DNA from: Eupeodes corollae
Lineage: Eukaryota > Arthropoda > Insecta > Diptera > Syrphidae
Direction of reading: 5' to 3'
DNA length: 64,000 nt
Assembly: GCF_945859685.1 (NCBI RefSeq)
Contig: NC_079149.1
Coordinates: forward strand, 120,501,575 to 120,565,574
Part shown: positions 49,151 through 60,944 of the stretch, one piece after another
Layout: every line of letters begins with the position of its first letter
How positions within the stretch are numbered: position 1 is the first letter of the stretch
Made by a program: the position numbers and the translations under genes
The notes under the pieces: model-generated
The model's database searches: none
Told to the model about the DNA's origin: nothing
The model's input: the letters and a program-made list of their open reading frames with translations, nothing else

Positions 49151-50590
49151 TTGTTGTTTTTTTTTCTTGTTCTCTTCTTCATTTTTATACTCTGCTTACA
49201 CAAAGAAAAAAAAAAGAAAAGATGAAATTATGATTGCTTCTCTCACTCACCTTTAAGTGAACATCAAACACAAAGTCGAGACTCCATCTTGAAATTTCTC
49301 ATAACTTATGGCCCGCCTGTCAAAAATTCATATTTGCCCCACCCCTTTTCATAATCATACATCATAATCACTGACACCAGCAGCGCCACCTTCACCTAAC
49401 AACCCCTTCTCCAATTGAACACACCAACAAAGCCGACGGAATTATGAAAAGCAACACAAAACATAAAAAAACAAACAACAAGAAGAAGAAAAGACAAACC
49501 CATATTTATCCCCTCTCCTTTTCTTTTTGCCAACCAAAAAACAAATAAAATTCATAATTCTCCTACACACACTCATAATAAACCAAAATAAAAACAAATA
49601 ACCCCAAACCTGAAGAAAGAGCGAGAAAGAAAACCTGTCATATGCATATTAACCGCATTACCCCACCACCGCACAACAACCAAAAACACAAAACACCACT
49701 CACAAGTCTCAAGCTCAAGCTGATCAAAAGGTAAAAGAAAAATAAAACATACAAAAGATGAAACAAAAAACCTCTCCATATATGATTTTCATCATAACTC
49801 TGTTATTCCTTTATTTCCTCTCAAAATTTTTGTTGTTCCTGTGGTGGCTGGTTTATTGCTTTTTATTCTCATCCACCTTCCTCGTTCCACCTTTTTGGAG
49901 AGCGATCCGAATCCATTGAATATGATTTCCAGTTTTCTGAGTTTTACAACTGGTTTTGGTGGGATATATGCCCGTCTCACCCTAACCTGAGTGTTCAATT
50001 GGAATTGCTTATAGTTGGGTAAATGTATATTGTTATTGCTGTTTTTGTTCATTGGGTTTGTTTTGTTTTTCGATGAGAGAGAGATTGATTTTGATGTGAG
50101 TATAAACTCTTATACCATTGGATTTTCGAAGATAAAGAGAATTTTATTGAATAATGGCCGCGTGGTAAGAATTGTATGTGACCGTGGTGAATTTAATTTG
50201 ATTGTAGTTTGTTTGTTTTTGCAGTGTGTGATTTTTTGGTGTGTATGTTTTGTGTTATCAGATTAAAAATGGAGGAAACCTGTAAAAGTGTAAATTGTAA
50301 TCCTTTGAGTGGAATACATAAATATAACGTTATTTTTAACATTTACAGTTATTGATCAAGTTTCTTGATATTTTTTACGCAGTTTTAATAAGAATCATGT
50401 ATTCTAAATAGGTAAGTGAAATTTTTCAAAATACAAACAAGTACCTATAGGTGTATTAATTAAATCCGTTCAGTTATTGGCATCAGACCATTTTGTAATT
50501 AAGGAATTCGCAATAATTTATTTGCATTTCTATACAATTTACAAAGGCTTGGGTACCTATCTGGATATATTACAAAATTAAAAAGGTAGG
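49151..50590. other. salm upstream region, no gene recognised
   Basis: Mixed-composition DNA with C/A-rich tracts at about 49.26-49.75 kb. Open frames here on both strands (for example 49573-49779 and 49792-50052 minus, 50015-50266 plus) show no family motif. As DNA immediately upstream of a patterning gene it may be regulatory, but nothing in the sequence proves this. Confidence 0.4.
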
Positions 50591-50774
50591 TCCAGTGTTG
50601 TGCAAAATATTTTTTTAAATTTTAATTACCTATACTAAGTTATCAACTCAGACTTAAGTAAAACAATGATTTTTTTATGATTTAGAAAATTTAGATATCT
50701 AAATACATTTTATTAAATATTTTTTTATTAATTTGTGCAACAATTTCAAAAGGCTGTGCATAACATTTGCAAGT

Positions 50775-50826
50775 TTATTGGACCAAATATTAAAAAATAT
50801 AAATGTCTTTATATTTGGTCCAATAA
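50775..50826. repeat. 16-bp perfect inverted repeat at the transposase 3' end
   Basis: TTATTGGACCAAATAT (50775-50790) and ATATTTGGTCCAATAA (50811-50826) are exact reverse complements separated by 20 bases. The transposase stop codon lies at the inner edge of the left arm. In RNA this would fold into a strong stem; it may be a subterminal repeat of the element. Confidence 0.75.
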
Positions 50827-51400
50827 CCCTTATTTTTTATAACAGTTTTACATCTTTTTGGCATCGAGGTTATAAGGGCGTTTAATGTCTTCACGGGAAT
50901 TAATTGCCATTCGGTATGTAGTTCTTCGAATAGGGGTTTTGTCGACGAGAACCGGTAGCCCCTTACTAAGCGTTTTAAAATTCCCCACAAATTTTCGATG
51001 GGGTTTAGGTCAAGGGATTTAGCTGGCCAATCTAGTGTTTCAACATTTTTAACCTCTAACAATTCTTTAACACACTTCGAGGTGTGTTTTGGGTCGTTGT
51101 CGTGTTGGAATCGCTGCACCAACGGCTTCTCTTCCTTGGCATATAGAAGCATTACTATTTGCATTATATTTTTGTAGCCGAATCGATTCATAATACCACT
51201 TCCTTGATAATGAAGGGGAACACATCCCTGACATGAAAAATAACCCCATACCATTGTCGAGCCACCTTCATGTTTCAAAGTAGTCCGAACATGATTTGGC
51301 TTGTATCGGGTCCGAGGTTCTCGCCGCACAAACGCTATACCGTCCGAAGAAAGCACATTAAATTTGCTCTCATCGCTAAACAGAACTCTCTTCCATCGTT
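50790..51400 (-). pseudogene. Tc1-like DD34E transposase, catalytic domain largely intact
   Basis: An open 188-codon frame ends at 50790. It contains MVWGYFSCQG, FQHDNDPKHTSKCVKELL and LDLNPIENLWGILKRLVRGY, ending GYWTKY plus a short tail. Just upstream in the same frame (51357-51400) is VLFSDESKFNVLSSDG, so all three catalytic residues are present: D of FSDES, D of HDN and E of IENLW, the last two separated by 34 residues. A TAA upstream at about 51403 and disturbed sequence to about 51800 interrupt the DNA-binding half, so full-length protein cannot be made. A possible left end, CAGTGTTGTGCAAAATATTT, lies at 50592, but no partner end was found. Confidence 0.85.
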
Positions 51401-51949
51401 ACAAAGACCAGTTTGAGTATTTGCGGGCAAAATCCAACCTAAATTTCATGAAATGAGTACCTTTACAGAGTTTCGCACAAGTCTTACCTTCTTTAAAGAT
51501 GTTTTATGGTCAACAAAACAACGGCTTCTTCACTGCTCGATGTGCCCCTAAATTTACCTCTTTGGCACGTCTACGCATAGTGCCGTTAAATTCAGGTCCT
51601 TTAAAATAGAATGTCGACGAGATAAATGGTTTTTGCCGAATCAGATTCGATGGTCCGTTTTACATGGACGAACACCTGAGTTTATTATTTCTGTCGGGAA
51701 AGTATTTCGATCTCTTGAAATAACCCTAGAAACAATCAATTCATGGATTTTTAAACTATTTCCCTTTGCTTTCCTATTAACACTTTTAAATTATACAGCT
51801 TAAAAATCTATGTCAAAAGAATGTGATTGACTAAAGGACAAATTAATTGTACCCGACCACATTTTTTTGTTGAAGGACCATTTTTAACAAAATAGAAAAA
51901 AAATAGACAAAATCTTTCTTTTAGATTATTATTCCAAGTGATCATTGTG

Positions 51950-52505
51950 TCGAAGAATCTTTAGAATAGCGTTAAAATCAGCTTTATCGGCAGCTTAAAC
52001 TAGGGAGAAAGCGAATGTTAAGGCCAGCTCATCAACTGTTAAATGCACAATTCGCCATGCTAAACACTTAAAGCACCTGAAGTTTAAGAAGCTATAGACT
52101 TGGTAGTCCAAGATACCAAATGACTAGGAAAACATTCAAAGCCTTCCTGGAATCATTATTCCCCGATATTATCGAGCTTTTTGGACCAATTCAATGGATT
52201 GTTCAGCAGGAAAACGATCCTATACACACAGCCCGAGACGTTAAATCCCTAATTGCAAACGAAAACTTCTACTTGCTGCCTTGGCCACGATATTCCTCGG
52301 GCCTTAAGTAATTGTAAATGTGTGTACCTAACTAGCTTACACGTATAAGGTACATGAGGAAGGAAAGCAATACAATGACAAGGAAGCGCTAATTCATGGT
52401 ATCAAATTGGCCTGGAGTGAGATTGCTCTGGACCACTTGGAATCTCTTTATAAATCCTTAAAAGATAGAATTTTTGAAGGCTGGTGGTATCACACATTAT
52501 AAAAA
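51950..52505 (+). pseudogene. Second Tc1-like transposase relic
   Basis: The plus-strand frame 52120-52311 has WIVQQENDPIHTARDVKSLI and YLLPWPRYSSGLK, matching the second catalytic region ('QQDNDPxHTA', here E for D) and the 'WP..SpDLNPIE' region, where the sequence diverges and the catalytic glutamate is lost. Beyond the stop, out of frame, come GIKLAWSEIALDHLESLYKS and LKDRIFEGWWYH, the family's C-terminal end. Upstream near 52020-52080 lies a helix-turn-helix-like remnant. It is clearly dead and of a different lineage from the neighbouring minus-strand copy. Confidence 0.7.
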
Positions 52506-54109
52506 TCCTAATAAAAGTTAAAAAACATAACAAAATATAAACACTTGCATTTTATTTCCATTCATTTGATGTGCTTCTAATCTAATGACCCGACTTATTT
52601 TCGCATATTCTTGACTCAATTAACAATTTTCCATGAAAGTTCCGTTAGCCAAATCTCTCCTTTGCCCAAATTTTATATTTTGTTGTTAAAAAAAAAGTCC
52701 GTCATGTAATGGGAGAAATGACGATTCTTCTTCTTGAAAATGCCTGCTTCTAACCTAATGACCGACAGAGTACATACATTTATACTGATACTTACTTACT
52801 AACTTACTTACTGCTTCGTACATATTGAATTATTTTTATTATATTTTACATTATTTTCATTTTATCAATCTTAAGACTGCTCGCTGTTACTGTTTTTATG
52901 TGCAAATCAGCAGTTTTATGTGCTTATAGGACTCATAAGGTTACGGCACAAAAGATACACATTATATAGAATATGTTTAAATAATTATTAAAATCTATTT
53001 TTAAATATTTTTAGAAGCTTATACTGTACAAAGAAACGTGAAGTGTCATTTACAATATTTATTTACAAAAAGTATTCGCAAACTAAAATATAATGCGGAA
53101 GTGATATTAAATAATATTGTAGTAGTTAACTAATAACAATATACGATGTATTTTAAAATTAAAAAGAATCTTAAAACATCAAAACCAACATAATTTTGTT
53201 ATTTTGTTAATTAGAAATGCAAAGAAATATAAAACACTTTTTTAAGCCAGTAGCTAATTTACGAATTTGCCAAAATTTAAGAGTAAAATAATTTATTATA
53301 TAAGAAACTATAACAACCAGATCTTTTTAAGTACTTTTCTTCAGATTCAACTAGTAATTATTTAAGAAATAAATAATTAAAAAAATGTTGCCAAAATCTA
53401 GAAAAATTGCTTAATACATTCTCGAACATTTTTAAAAATCAAAATTTAGGTATTCAAAAATATACAAAATATTAAGACAACGAACAAACTTAACACATAC
53501 CTAATTGTAGCCTTTTCCAATATGGAAAGACGGGAAAAACTATTTGTTCTTATGAAATTTGGTAATTCAAATTCATGTTTCCATTAGGTGATGGAAAAAT
53601 GTACGGAATTAGCCAGAACTAGAAGTTCATAACTACATACTTATTTCAAGAAATGCTTAGATTATAAAAATACCTTTAAAGAAAATTAAAATATTTTATA
53701 GCTAACTAGGCTTATTAATAAAACTTAAACATAAGACATTTTCTTTATACATAGATCACTTAAAAAGCTGACATTTTGGTAAATTATTGTTTAACTATAA
53801 GTTCTAAAGAAAACGCAGTACCTTTCTAGTTACATTAAAATACATTTTATCAAATTGAATAAATCTAATGTACGGATACTAGCTCAATATTTTAAATTCG
53901 AACGTATCCATTTCTAAAAGATTGTTAAAGTTCAACCCCTCTGCTTATCCAAATTTGAGAAGATTTGTAGTCCAAGGTATGAGAAATTTACAATTAGGTA
54001 GTGGACGTTCAATTTTGTTATTTAACATAACATATCTATAGAGAAAAAATCAAAAACAACCCGAATTAATAGCAATATAACTAGTGTGAGCTATAATAAT
54101 AAAAATAGT
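52506..54109. other. Intergenic, no gene recognised
   Basis: AT-rich DNA. Near its left end a short direct repeat, GCTTCTAAYCTAATGACC, occurs at about 52570 and 52747, probably belonging to the adjacent Tc1 relic's end. Nothing else recognised. Confidence 0.45.
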
Positions 54110-55030
54110 ATATATTAGGTTAGGTTAAAGTGGCTGTGGACTCAGAATCCACACACTTAGGCCAAAAGAAAAGGCTCATTGTGATACCACATAGATCTAG
54201 AGAATTACTTCTTACTTTTGGAACCATTTTCAGCTTTTTATAAAGCGAAGAAGATATTTGATATACTTTTTAGTTAGTTCACTGGATTATCAAAAGAGTA
54301 GTCTCCCAGATGAAGTTTGCGTCTTAGTGAAAGAGCAGGGCAAGTGCAGAGAAGGTGAGTGATTGTTTCCTCTTTTTCCTCGTCAATACAGCTCCTGCAG
54401 AAGTCATTTGAGGCTAGACCAAGTCGTATTGCGCGTCCGCCTATAAGACAGTCCCGAGAGGACAACTACGAGTATTAGGGAGCTAATATGAAGTCTGCTT
54501 TGAGATAACAAGTCCTTAGTGCGCCTTATAGGTCCAGTGAAGACTATATAAGTTTTGTGGCTGCGCAGGTTGGTAAATTGTGCCACCTAGAGTTTGTTAT
54601 CGCAAAAGGTGTTTCCTTTACCAGAAGTTTGTAAGCAGCTATCGGTATACCTACCTTCTCCCTTTTAGGTGAAATAGGTATGACGATTCCATTTTAAGCG
54701 AGTTCATCGGCTCTACAACAGAGGTGATTGTTAAATAGCTGCGCCATCTCCATAAGAGACGATCGACAATCGAGGGCCGTTTGAGATTTGGTTGAGACAC
54801 CGTCAAGAGATTTAATAGCAGCCTGACTGTCAGAGAAGATGCGGATATCAGACGTTGATATCACGTTTTCTCTTAGCAAGGAGGGAACCTATTTGATCGC
54901 TAAAATTTCCGCTTGGAAGACGCTACAATGATTAGGGAGGTGGAATGAGATGCTAAGATTAAGCTATTCTAAGTACACAACAGTAGCAACTCCCCCATTT
55001 GTTGGATCCATCTGTATAAAATAATATATG
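54110..55030 (-). pseudogene. LINE relic: RNase H domain and 3' tail of a non-LTR retrotransposon
   Basis: On the minus strand, FYTDGSNKWG (about 55020-54990), HCSVFQAEILAIK (about 54930-54895) and IRIFSDSQAAIKSLDG (54850-54805) give the RNase H catalytic acids D, E and D in order. Then comes a domain with CLIGGRAIRLGLASNDFCRS and THLLCTCPALSLRRK, the usual end of ORF2 in I/Jockey/LOA-type fly elements. A small deletion removes part of the RNase H domain just before CRADELA (about 54720), and frameshifts are present. The 3' end is near TTAGGTTAGGTTAAAGTGGC (54117-54136), a type of tail common in such elements. The reverse transcriptase is absent: a 5'-truncated copy. Confidence 0.8.
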
Positions 55031-55658
55031 TACTGTCATTTCAATTTTTAAAAATTAAGCTTCCATTAAGACTACCTAAATAAGTCTGTTCCGTCTCCGT
55101 AATGTATTGGCTCTGTAAGCGACTTGTTTCGAATCTTAATGACGGAAGAAATTGAACTACCCAAAAATAAAATTCTAATTATTCTGTTCTCTATTTTTAT
55201 CTTAATATCCTTGACAGTAACAACTAGGTCAAATATTAGCCGCTTTTTATGAATATGTATCTTAACTAACCTTCTTTAACTCCTTACCTTGTATTTTTTT
55301 TAAGTCAAGTGTTATTCTTGTTCTAATTTATAAAGAAATCTAAAAATAAATTTTAACGTTTTTATCTATAATCTGTTTAGCAACAATTTAAACAGGAACC
55401 TTAAAAACCCAAGGATACTTGTAGACATAAATTATTAAAGGAACCGAAATTCCTGTGTATATTAAAACAAATCATACCAAGTTGATATCACATGATATAT
55501 AAATCCTCCTGAATTGTAACTTGAACTTCTTAAAAATATGAAATATACAGGTATTTAACTAAAGATATATGAACGTCGGTTCAATAAAAATAAAAATGAA
55601 CAACAATTCTAATAACCCCCAGATCCTACACATCCTTTCCCATTCCCATTTAAACTTA

Positions 55659-55965
55659 AGGCCCAACTATAATAGGCATAAGCAAACATAAGCTTATGTC
55701 AAAAACCCAACGATAATTCACTTAAGTTAGCGAAATTACTGCATAGCCATAATGCAATTTTGCTCACGTATCTACATGTCAGATTTTACTTATGCGGCGA
55801 GCGACTGGGATCGCTCTTGCTTAAGTGTGCTTAAGTTAACGAAACTGAGAAAAATTGAACGAAACGGAGCTAGACTCCATTATGTTCACTCGTATTGAGA
55901 TTCTTTGTATTCGCACGTTTACTTATGCGCGCATATGCTAGCTTATGCCTATTATAGTTGGGCCT
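55659..55965. mobile_element. 307-bp MITE with perfect 25-bp terminal inverted repeats
   Basis: The left end, starting AGGCCCAACTATAATAGG (55659-55683), and the right end (55941-55965) are perfect inverted repeats of 25 bp. They are flanked by TTA on both sides (55656-55658 and 55966-55968), a 3-bp target duplication as made by PIF/Harbinger transposases. The interior has no coding capacity but several CTTATG/CATAAG and CTTAAGT subterminal motifs, likely transposase-binding repeats. The perfect ends suggest recent movement. The superfamily assignment rests only on the target-site length. Confidence 0.85.
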
Positions 55966-55968
55966 TTA

Positions 55969-58550
55969 CATCTTTCTCCTTGCACCCAGCCTAAGCAAAC
56001 TCACTCATACCCCTGACCAGTTAAACTTTCATCAAAACAATTTCGAATTTCGAAGATCTCAATTCAAAACCACTCATTTGTTTCTCCACTCATAGATTCC
56101 ACTCATTGTTGTATTATTATTATCTCAACTCAATAAAATGCGCAAAAGTCATAATCACACACACATCCCCATACAATACCTCCGACACCCACACCTTAAA
56201 AACACCTATTAAATTATGTCTTTCTCTCTCTGACTGTTGCAAATATCTGCACCCTCCTTCTCTGATCATAAGAGATAATATGAAAAGATGAAATTTTATA
56301 AGGTTATGACAAGGTTAGGCGGAGCGATATAATAACCACTGGCTTGTCAGTCGCTCGCTCGCTCTCATACAATTCCACTTACCCGTGCAACAGTGGGTTC
56401 TCCTCTTTTGGTGGGTCGTATTCGTATATCGAATCGTGCTCGTTTAATATCTCTTCTCATATCCTTTTCCTCAACCCCAAGCAAAATATAACTTCCTAAG
56501 GATGGTTTGTTTGTGACTTCAAAAAGTTAAAAAAGGAAAAACTATTTTTCATAAGGGTGCAGAACTTTTACTCTCTTGAGTTTTATTTTTCTTGCCAAGT
56601 AAAAAGAGAGATTCAATTTTTTGTTGTTGTTTTTGCATATTGCATTTTATATTACATATTTTATTTATTATTGTTTATTTTCTTTCTACAGTTATTTTGG
56701 TTTTTCTCCGTAGCAAGGTATTGGGTGAGAAAAGAAAAATAATATTCTCTCTCTTCCCACTTAGTGAGGTACCGAAACGAGGTACGTTACGTAGTAAAAA
56801 GCTCCTTCAAAATATGCTCTTTCCTTGTCTAATTTCGCTTGCACAGTTATTATGTTTCTTGCAAATGCAATGAGATTATGAAAATGTTCTTCTTTCTTTC
56901 GCTGCCGCTTGGGCTGGGGGTGGATAACGGTGCTTGATTGTTGTATTAATAATTTTCCTATCTGCTTTTTGTTGTTGTTGATTTTTTATGTTTTTTTTTT
57001 ATTGTAGTTATTCGTATATCTCTGCTGATTCGCTCTATCTCACGATATACGGCGGTAAATAAGGAGATGAACGCATAATATTGTAGATAGGTGGCTCTGT
57101 CGAGGACGAAGTTGACGAAGAATGTAAAAGACGATGTCGACGATGAGGTTGGAGGTAGCGAGTATGTGTAGGTAACAAGGGTTGGTGGAGTGGGCAAATA
57201 ATAATACAGAAAAAAAAGATGAAAAAAACACCCTTAGAATTTTTTCTTTGGGTAAGCCGCTTGAGTGTAGGGGTAGTTTTTCCAGCAGCGCGCATTATGT
57301 GAAGAATATCCTTTATGTGTGGTTCGTTTTCTCTTCTTCGTCAGGTGCTTGGAGCTTGGAACTTGGGTGCTGCCCGGTCGGTCGTTCAATCTATGGATGG
57401 GGTGAAAGGGGATGACGACGACGGTGAAATGAAAGAAAAATATTTTGCTGTTGTATTGTGAAACGAAAGGTGAAATTTTTATTTTTCTGGGCGTGGTCAT
57501 AAATTTTTATTTATCTGGTTAAAGTTTTCTCTGTTATTTTTTATTTTCTTTGCTTTTTCTTTTCTTTTCTTTGCTGCTGATGGGGTCGTTTCGTTGTTGT
57601 AGCTTGTGGGTTTGACGGAAAATAGGGGGTGTGTAGGGATAGGTACTACCTGCACCTACCTACATATGTAACTATCTAGCTACCTATAACTTTCATATAT
57701 TTTCTTGATAAATGAGAATAAGAATTTTCTTTCAAGCTTTTTGTGTTTTTCTTTTTTTGCATATAGGTAAGTATACAAAAAAAAGAAGAGGAAAAGAAAA
57801 TTCATTCGACCTTACAGATGAGACAGTGGCCGAGTTAAGAGTACGAGGTCCATCGAGGACACACTCTTGAGTCTTGGTATGATGTTGCTTGCCTCCTCGT
57901 CCTCTGTGTTTAGGTTAGCTTGAAAGTTAAGGCACTTTATGTGCATAAAGTCGGGGTTTGAGAGTTCTGGGATTTTGGGTGGATGCTTCGTTCTGACGAC
58001 GACGTAGGTATACTTCGACCTAAGAGTGCCTCAGGTGGAAAAGCGAATTTTCTTTTCTGTTTGTTGAGTTGAGATACCGAGTTGAGTTAGGAAAGAGGAT
58101 GTTGAGCCATATAGGGTCTTATTGTGGGTTGGTACTAGTAGATATACAGAAAGGATGATTGTTATCAAGTGTGATGAAAGGTAAGAGTGGATAATTGCTT
58201 TCGGGGGGAGCTTTTAGCTATTAACATTGTTCGTGTTAAGATAATTTTTGATTGACTGCAGCACAGCAGGATCTTGATAATGGGGAGAAGACACCCACAG
58301 CAGTTAGGTAAGCAGGTTAGCTAAGGAACTAGCTTAACTAGTATAATAGGTATTCTACCCTTTTACCTACATAGGATAACATTGCAGAACAAGCTGGTAA
58401 AGGATGGTTTTACCGACATTTTACTAGAATCTGGTCATTTTTACAATTGCTCATTTTGAAAATATGAATTCGTATTGGTGTTCCTACTAATGGCGAACAT
58501 TAAACAGTATTGAAATTTGAACTGTATATTGCGGGTGATACGTAAAGGAG
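55969..58550. other. Intergenic / distal salm upstream DNA, no gene recognised
   Basis: Composition is mixed, with CGCTCGCTCGCTC at about 56352-56364, GACGACGACGG-type microsatellites near 57.41 kb, TACCTACC tracts near 57.65 kb, and a GC-richer patch at about 57.83-58.06 kb. Open frames on both strands across 56.9-57.5 kb are Ser/Thr/His-rich and look like chance. It may hold regulatory DNA; not demonstrable here. Confidence 0.4.
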
Positions 58551-58559
58551 TTATTTCAT

Positions 58560-59060
58560 TCTAACCTTCCCACGTGGACCGGCTCGAATGTAGCTTCACC
58601 ATTGTAAGCTGTGACGTTTAGCTAAAATGTTTGAACTTAAAATTTGATTTATTGTTGCTCTAGCATCGTCCTTCAAAATCAAGGTAGGATCAGTCCAAAA
58701 ATATTCTTTCACCGAACTCGCCCCACAATTGGTACATTGTTACCCATGCTGTGTGGAATGTGGTGCAGTTATTGCTGAAACCCTTATTCATGCAAGCAAC
58801 AAAAGTTTGTTCACAGTATCGTTGCGATTCGCATTATCTTTGAAAAAATTCGGTCTAATGATTCCGCCCGCCAATAATACACAGCAAACAGTGACTTTTT
58901 TAGATGCGTTAATAACCCTTGACTGCTTTAATCCGTTTACCAGAAATGACCTTCGTCGCTGAAAACAATTTTTCGATAGAAAAGTGGACCTTTGGCCAAC
59001 TTTTTCCGAACTCTTTAACAAAAACTTCTGAATTGTGGTATGTCATTCGGGGCCGAATCG
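58560..59060 (-). pseudogene. Mariner-superfamily transposase relic
   Basis: On the minus strand, FLVNGLKQSRVIN and KKVTVCCVLLAGGIIRPNFF followed by KDNANRNDTVN (about 58960-58820) match the insect mariner-like motif 'HFWLNG..KQN.RIW ... VTVWCALWAGGIIGPYFFKDDANRNVTVN'. Downstream (lower coordinates) the frame is lost and the second catalytic region is not recognisable. It belongs to the same broad group as the relic at 3.8-4.7 kb but is a distinct copy in opposite orientation. Confidence 0.65.
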
Positions 59061-59870
59061 ATCATTTATAAACAGCGTTGCAAAAAAGAAGAAAGAAGAT
59101 GAAACACATCTCTGCCTCTCTTTCTTCCTTTGCCCAAATTGTCTATAGTTTTTTATAACTTATAACTTCAATAGGTACCTACCTTACTACTTTCGTCATA
59201 TTTTCTTCCCGCTTTAATGTTCAACAAAGCCGTCCCCGTCTGTCTATAACTTTTCGAATATCACATGAAGAAAGGATGTGCATGTGCAGTGTGCACCCAG
59301 GACGCATAATAATTTATATCATTTAATTTTATTTACCTACATTGTGTCAGTCTACATTATAGTGCTACTTTAAGGTCTCATAAAGTCGTAACAACATCAG
59401 TTTTCGTATTCCATTTGTGGCACCTAAACAACAACATGTATCTGAAACTTTTATGATTGTTTTCCTTTGAAAATGTATAAGAAATTTAAATTAAAACATA
59501 CAAATATGCCCGCTCTGCTACTATACTACATAAGTTCTAAATGCGCTACTGCTTCAAAGGATCTCAACAAGTCTTTCTAACAAAATTTTTATGAGGGAGT
59601 GTGTGCATGTGTATGCATTTATAATTTTATTTGCTTTTAATATTTTCCGCTTGATTGATCGTGAGATGATTTTAACACAAAAATGAAAAAAAATATATAA
59701 ACAAAAATATAACACCCAATCGGTCAAAATTAATGGATTTCTGTATGTTTTTTTTACAGAGGTGTCGACAATGTATTGAAAAATAATACGGAAGTAAAAA
59801 AATCAAATTTAGCTGAAACTGAAAGGATGTAAAAAACACTAAAGAGCTCACAAAAGGTTACAAAAATATT
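59061..59870. other. Intergenic, no gene recognised
   Basis: AT-rich; nothing recognised before the retro-pseudogene that starts at about 59.88 kb. Confidence 0.4.
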
Positions 59871-59877
59871 GAATATG

Positions 59878-60625
59878 GTATCTTAGCACAACATAAGGAG
59901 AAAAAAAATGCGGGAAAATTTGTCAACGTCGAGAATAAAAACCCCGATGACTACGGCACTGGTGGTTCTTTTATGATCCTCCAGAGCTTCAAACTCTCTC
60001 TATGGCTACTGGCGTGGAGACCCCAAGGACGAGGAAGAATTGCTCATAGTTCGTAATGACTTTTTCAAGGGATGCGTCTTCGAGCTCATCGCCACAAATA
60101 TGTCCCCCGCTTTCGCTTACTACCTGGAGAAAGACTTTCTGGTAGCTCCGTTAAATCACAAGTATTTGGGAGATATGAGAAAGGTGATAAGTTCATTTGT
60201 GGAGGAGAATAAATATGAAAAACATTCCACAATGTGGGAATGGTTGTTCCAGTGAATAAAACCACAACAGTGGGCTATCGCAACTTGATGAACAGCCTGC
60301 CAACATCAAGAAGATCGTCAGTGCATTGGACAAACCAGGCGAGTCCTCAAAGGAAGAAGCCACGGAGAAATTGCAGCCCATCATAACAGCTTCAGTGATC
60401 GCTTTGGATGAGTGTGATTTTGGTACGAATCTGGAACTATGAATCGACCTTTTCTGCTCCGGCCATAAGGACCTACACAAAATCGTTCGGAATATTCTCA
60501 ACCCCGGCGATTCTGAAGACACATTTGGCCAACAGAAGCAATAGTCATAAGCTCAGTATTTTGGATTGAATTTGTTGTTAAAGAAGAAGAAAATGTTTTA
60601 AATAAAATGAATTTTTATTGCAACA
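59878..60625 (+). pseudogene. HPF1: Retro-pseudogene of histone PARylation factor 1 (HPF1)
   Basis: Pieces in shifting frames follow the HPF1 order. They are HKEKKNAGKFVNVENKNPDD (about 59890-59950), a WFFYDPPELQTL block (about 59963-60000), GYWRGDPKDEEELLIVRNDF (about 60003-60065), a YYLEKDFLV block, NLDEQPANIKKIVSALDKPG (about 60275-60340), ALDECDFGTNLEL (about 60400-60440), IDLFCSGHKDLHKIV (about 60445-60490) and THLANRSNS before a TGA at 60567-60569. AATAAA follows at 60601-60606. HPF1 binds PARP1 and switches ADP-ribosylation to serine; the Asp-Glu pair needed for that is still present in the DECDFG block. The copy lacks the N-terminal part and has no visible introns, but has several frameshifts and a stop after LEL. 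It is best read as a 5'-truncated processed pseudogene. Confidence 0.8.
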
Positions 60626-60689
60626 GTTTTGTTTCTTTTTGATTCTATGATATATTTTTACTAGCTTTTACTTAGTGAATTGTTTGCAC

Positions 60690-60850
60690 CGGTTAAAGTT
60701 AACTAAGAGGATAGCTGCAGCCAAGCGAGCTTCTCCTTGTAGTTCTTGTTGGTTCATGTCGTGAGCCCAATCCACCCGTCCCCAGAACTTCAGTTGAAAC
60801 TCTTTTTCTAGACGAGCTAGTGTTACTTTAAAATCAATTTGATTTTAAAG
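60690..60850 (-). pseudogene. Unrecognised coding-like remnant
   Basis: A minus-strand frame open from about 60840 to a TAA near 60675 encodes about 53 residues including ARLEKEFQLKFWGRVDWAHD and MNQQELQGEARLAAAI. Its amino-acid composition and codon use look like real protein, unlike the flanking AT-rich DNA. It has no start codon near the beginning and ends by a stop rather than a splice site, so it may be a last exon or a fragment carried by a mobile element. I cannot name a family. Its upstream edge coincides with a 13-bp-arm palindrome (60825-60851). Confidence 0.3.
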
Positions 60851-60851
60851 T
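60825..60851. repeat. 27-bp palindrome
   Basis: ACTTTAAAATCAA (60825-60837), a single T, then TTGATTTTAAAGT (60839-60851), the exact reverse complement of the first arm. It may be an insertion end or a chance AT-rich palindrome. Confidence 0.75.
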
Positions 60852-60944
60852 AAATAAATTGAGAAGAACAAAACTTTTTACTCAAATTTTTTTTCATCAA
60901 TACAAAAATTGACAGCCGGTGTTAAACAAATTAAAATGTCAAAT

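Noticed and set aside
57035..57500. Overlapping Ser/His-rich frames on the minus strand
   Set aside because: Low-complexity translations of GACGAAG/GTTG-rich DNA; overlapping frames on both strands are not consistent with a gene.
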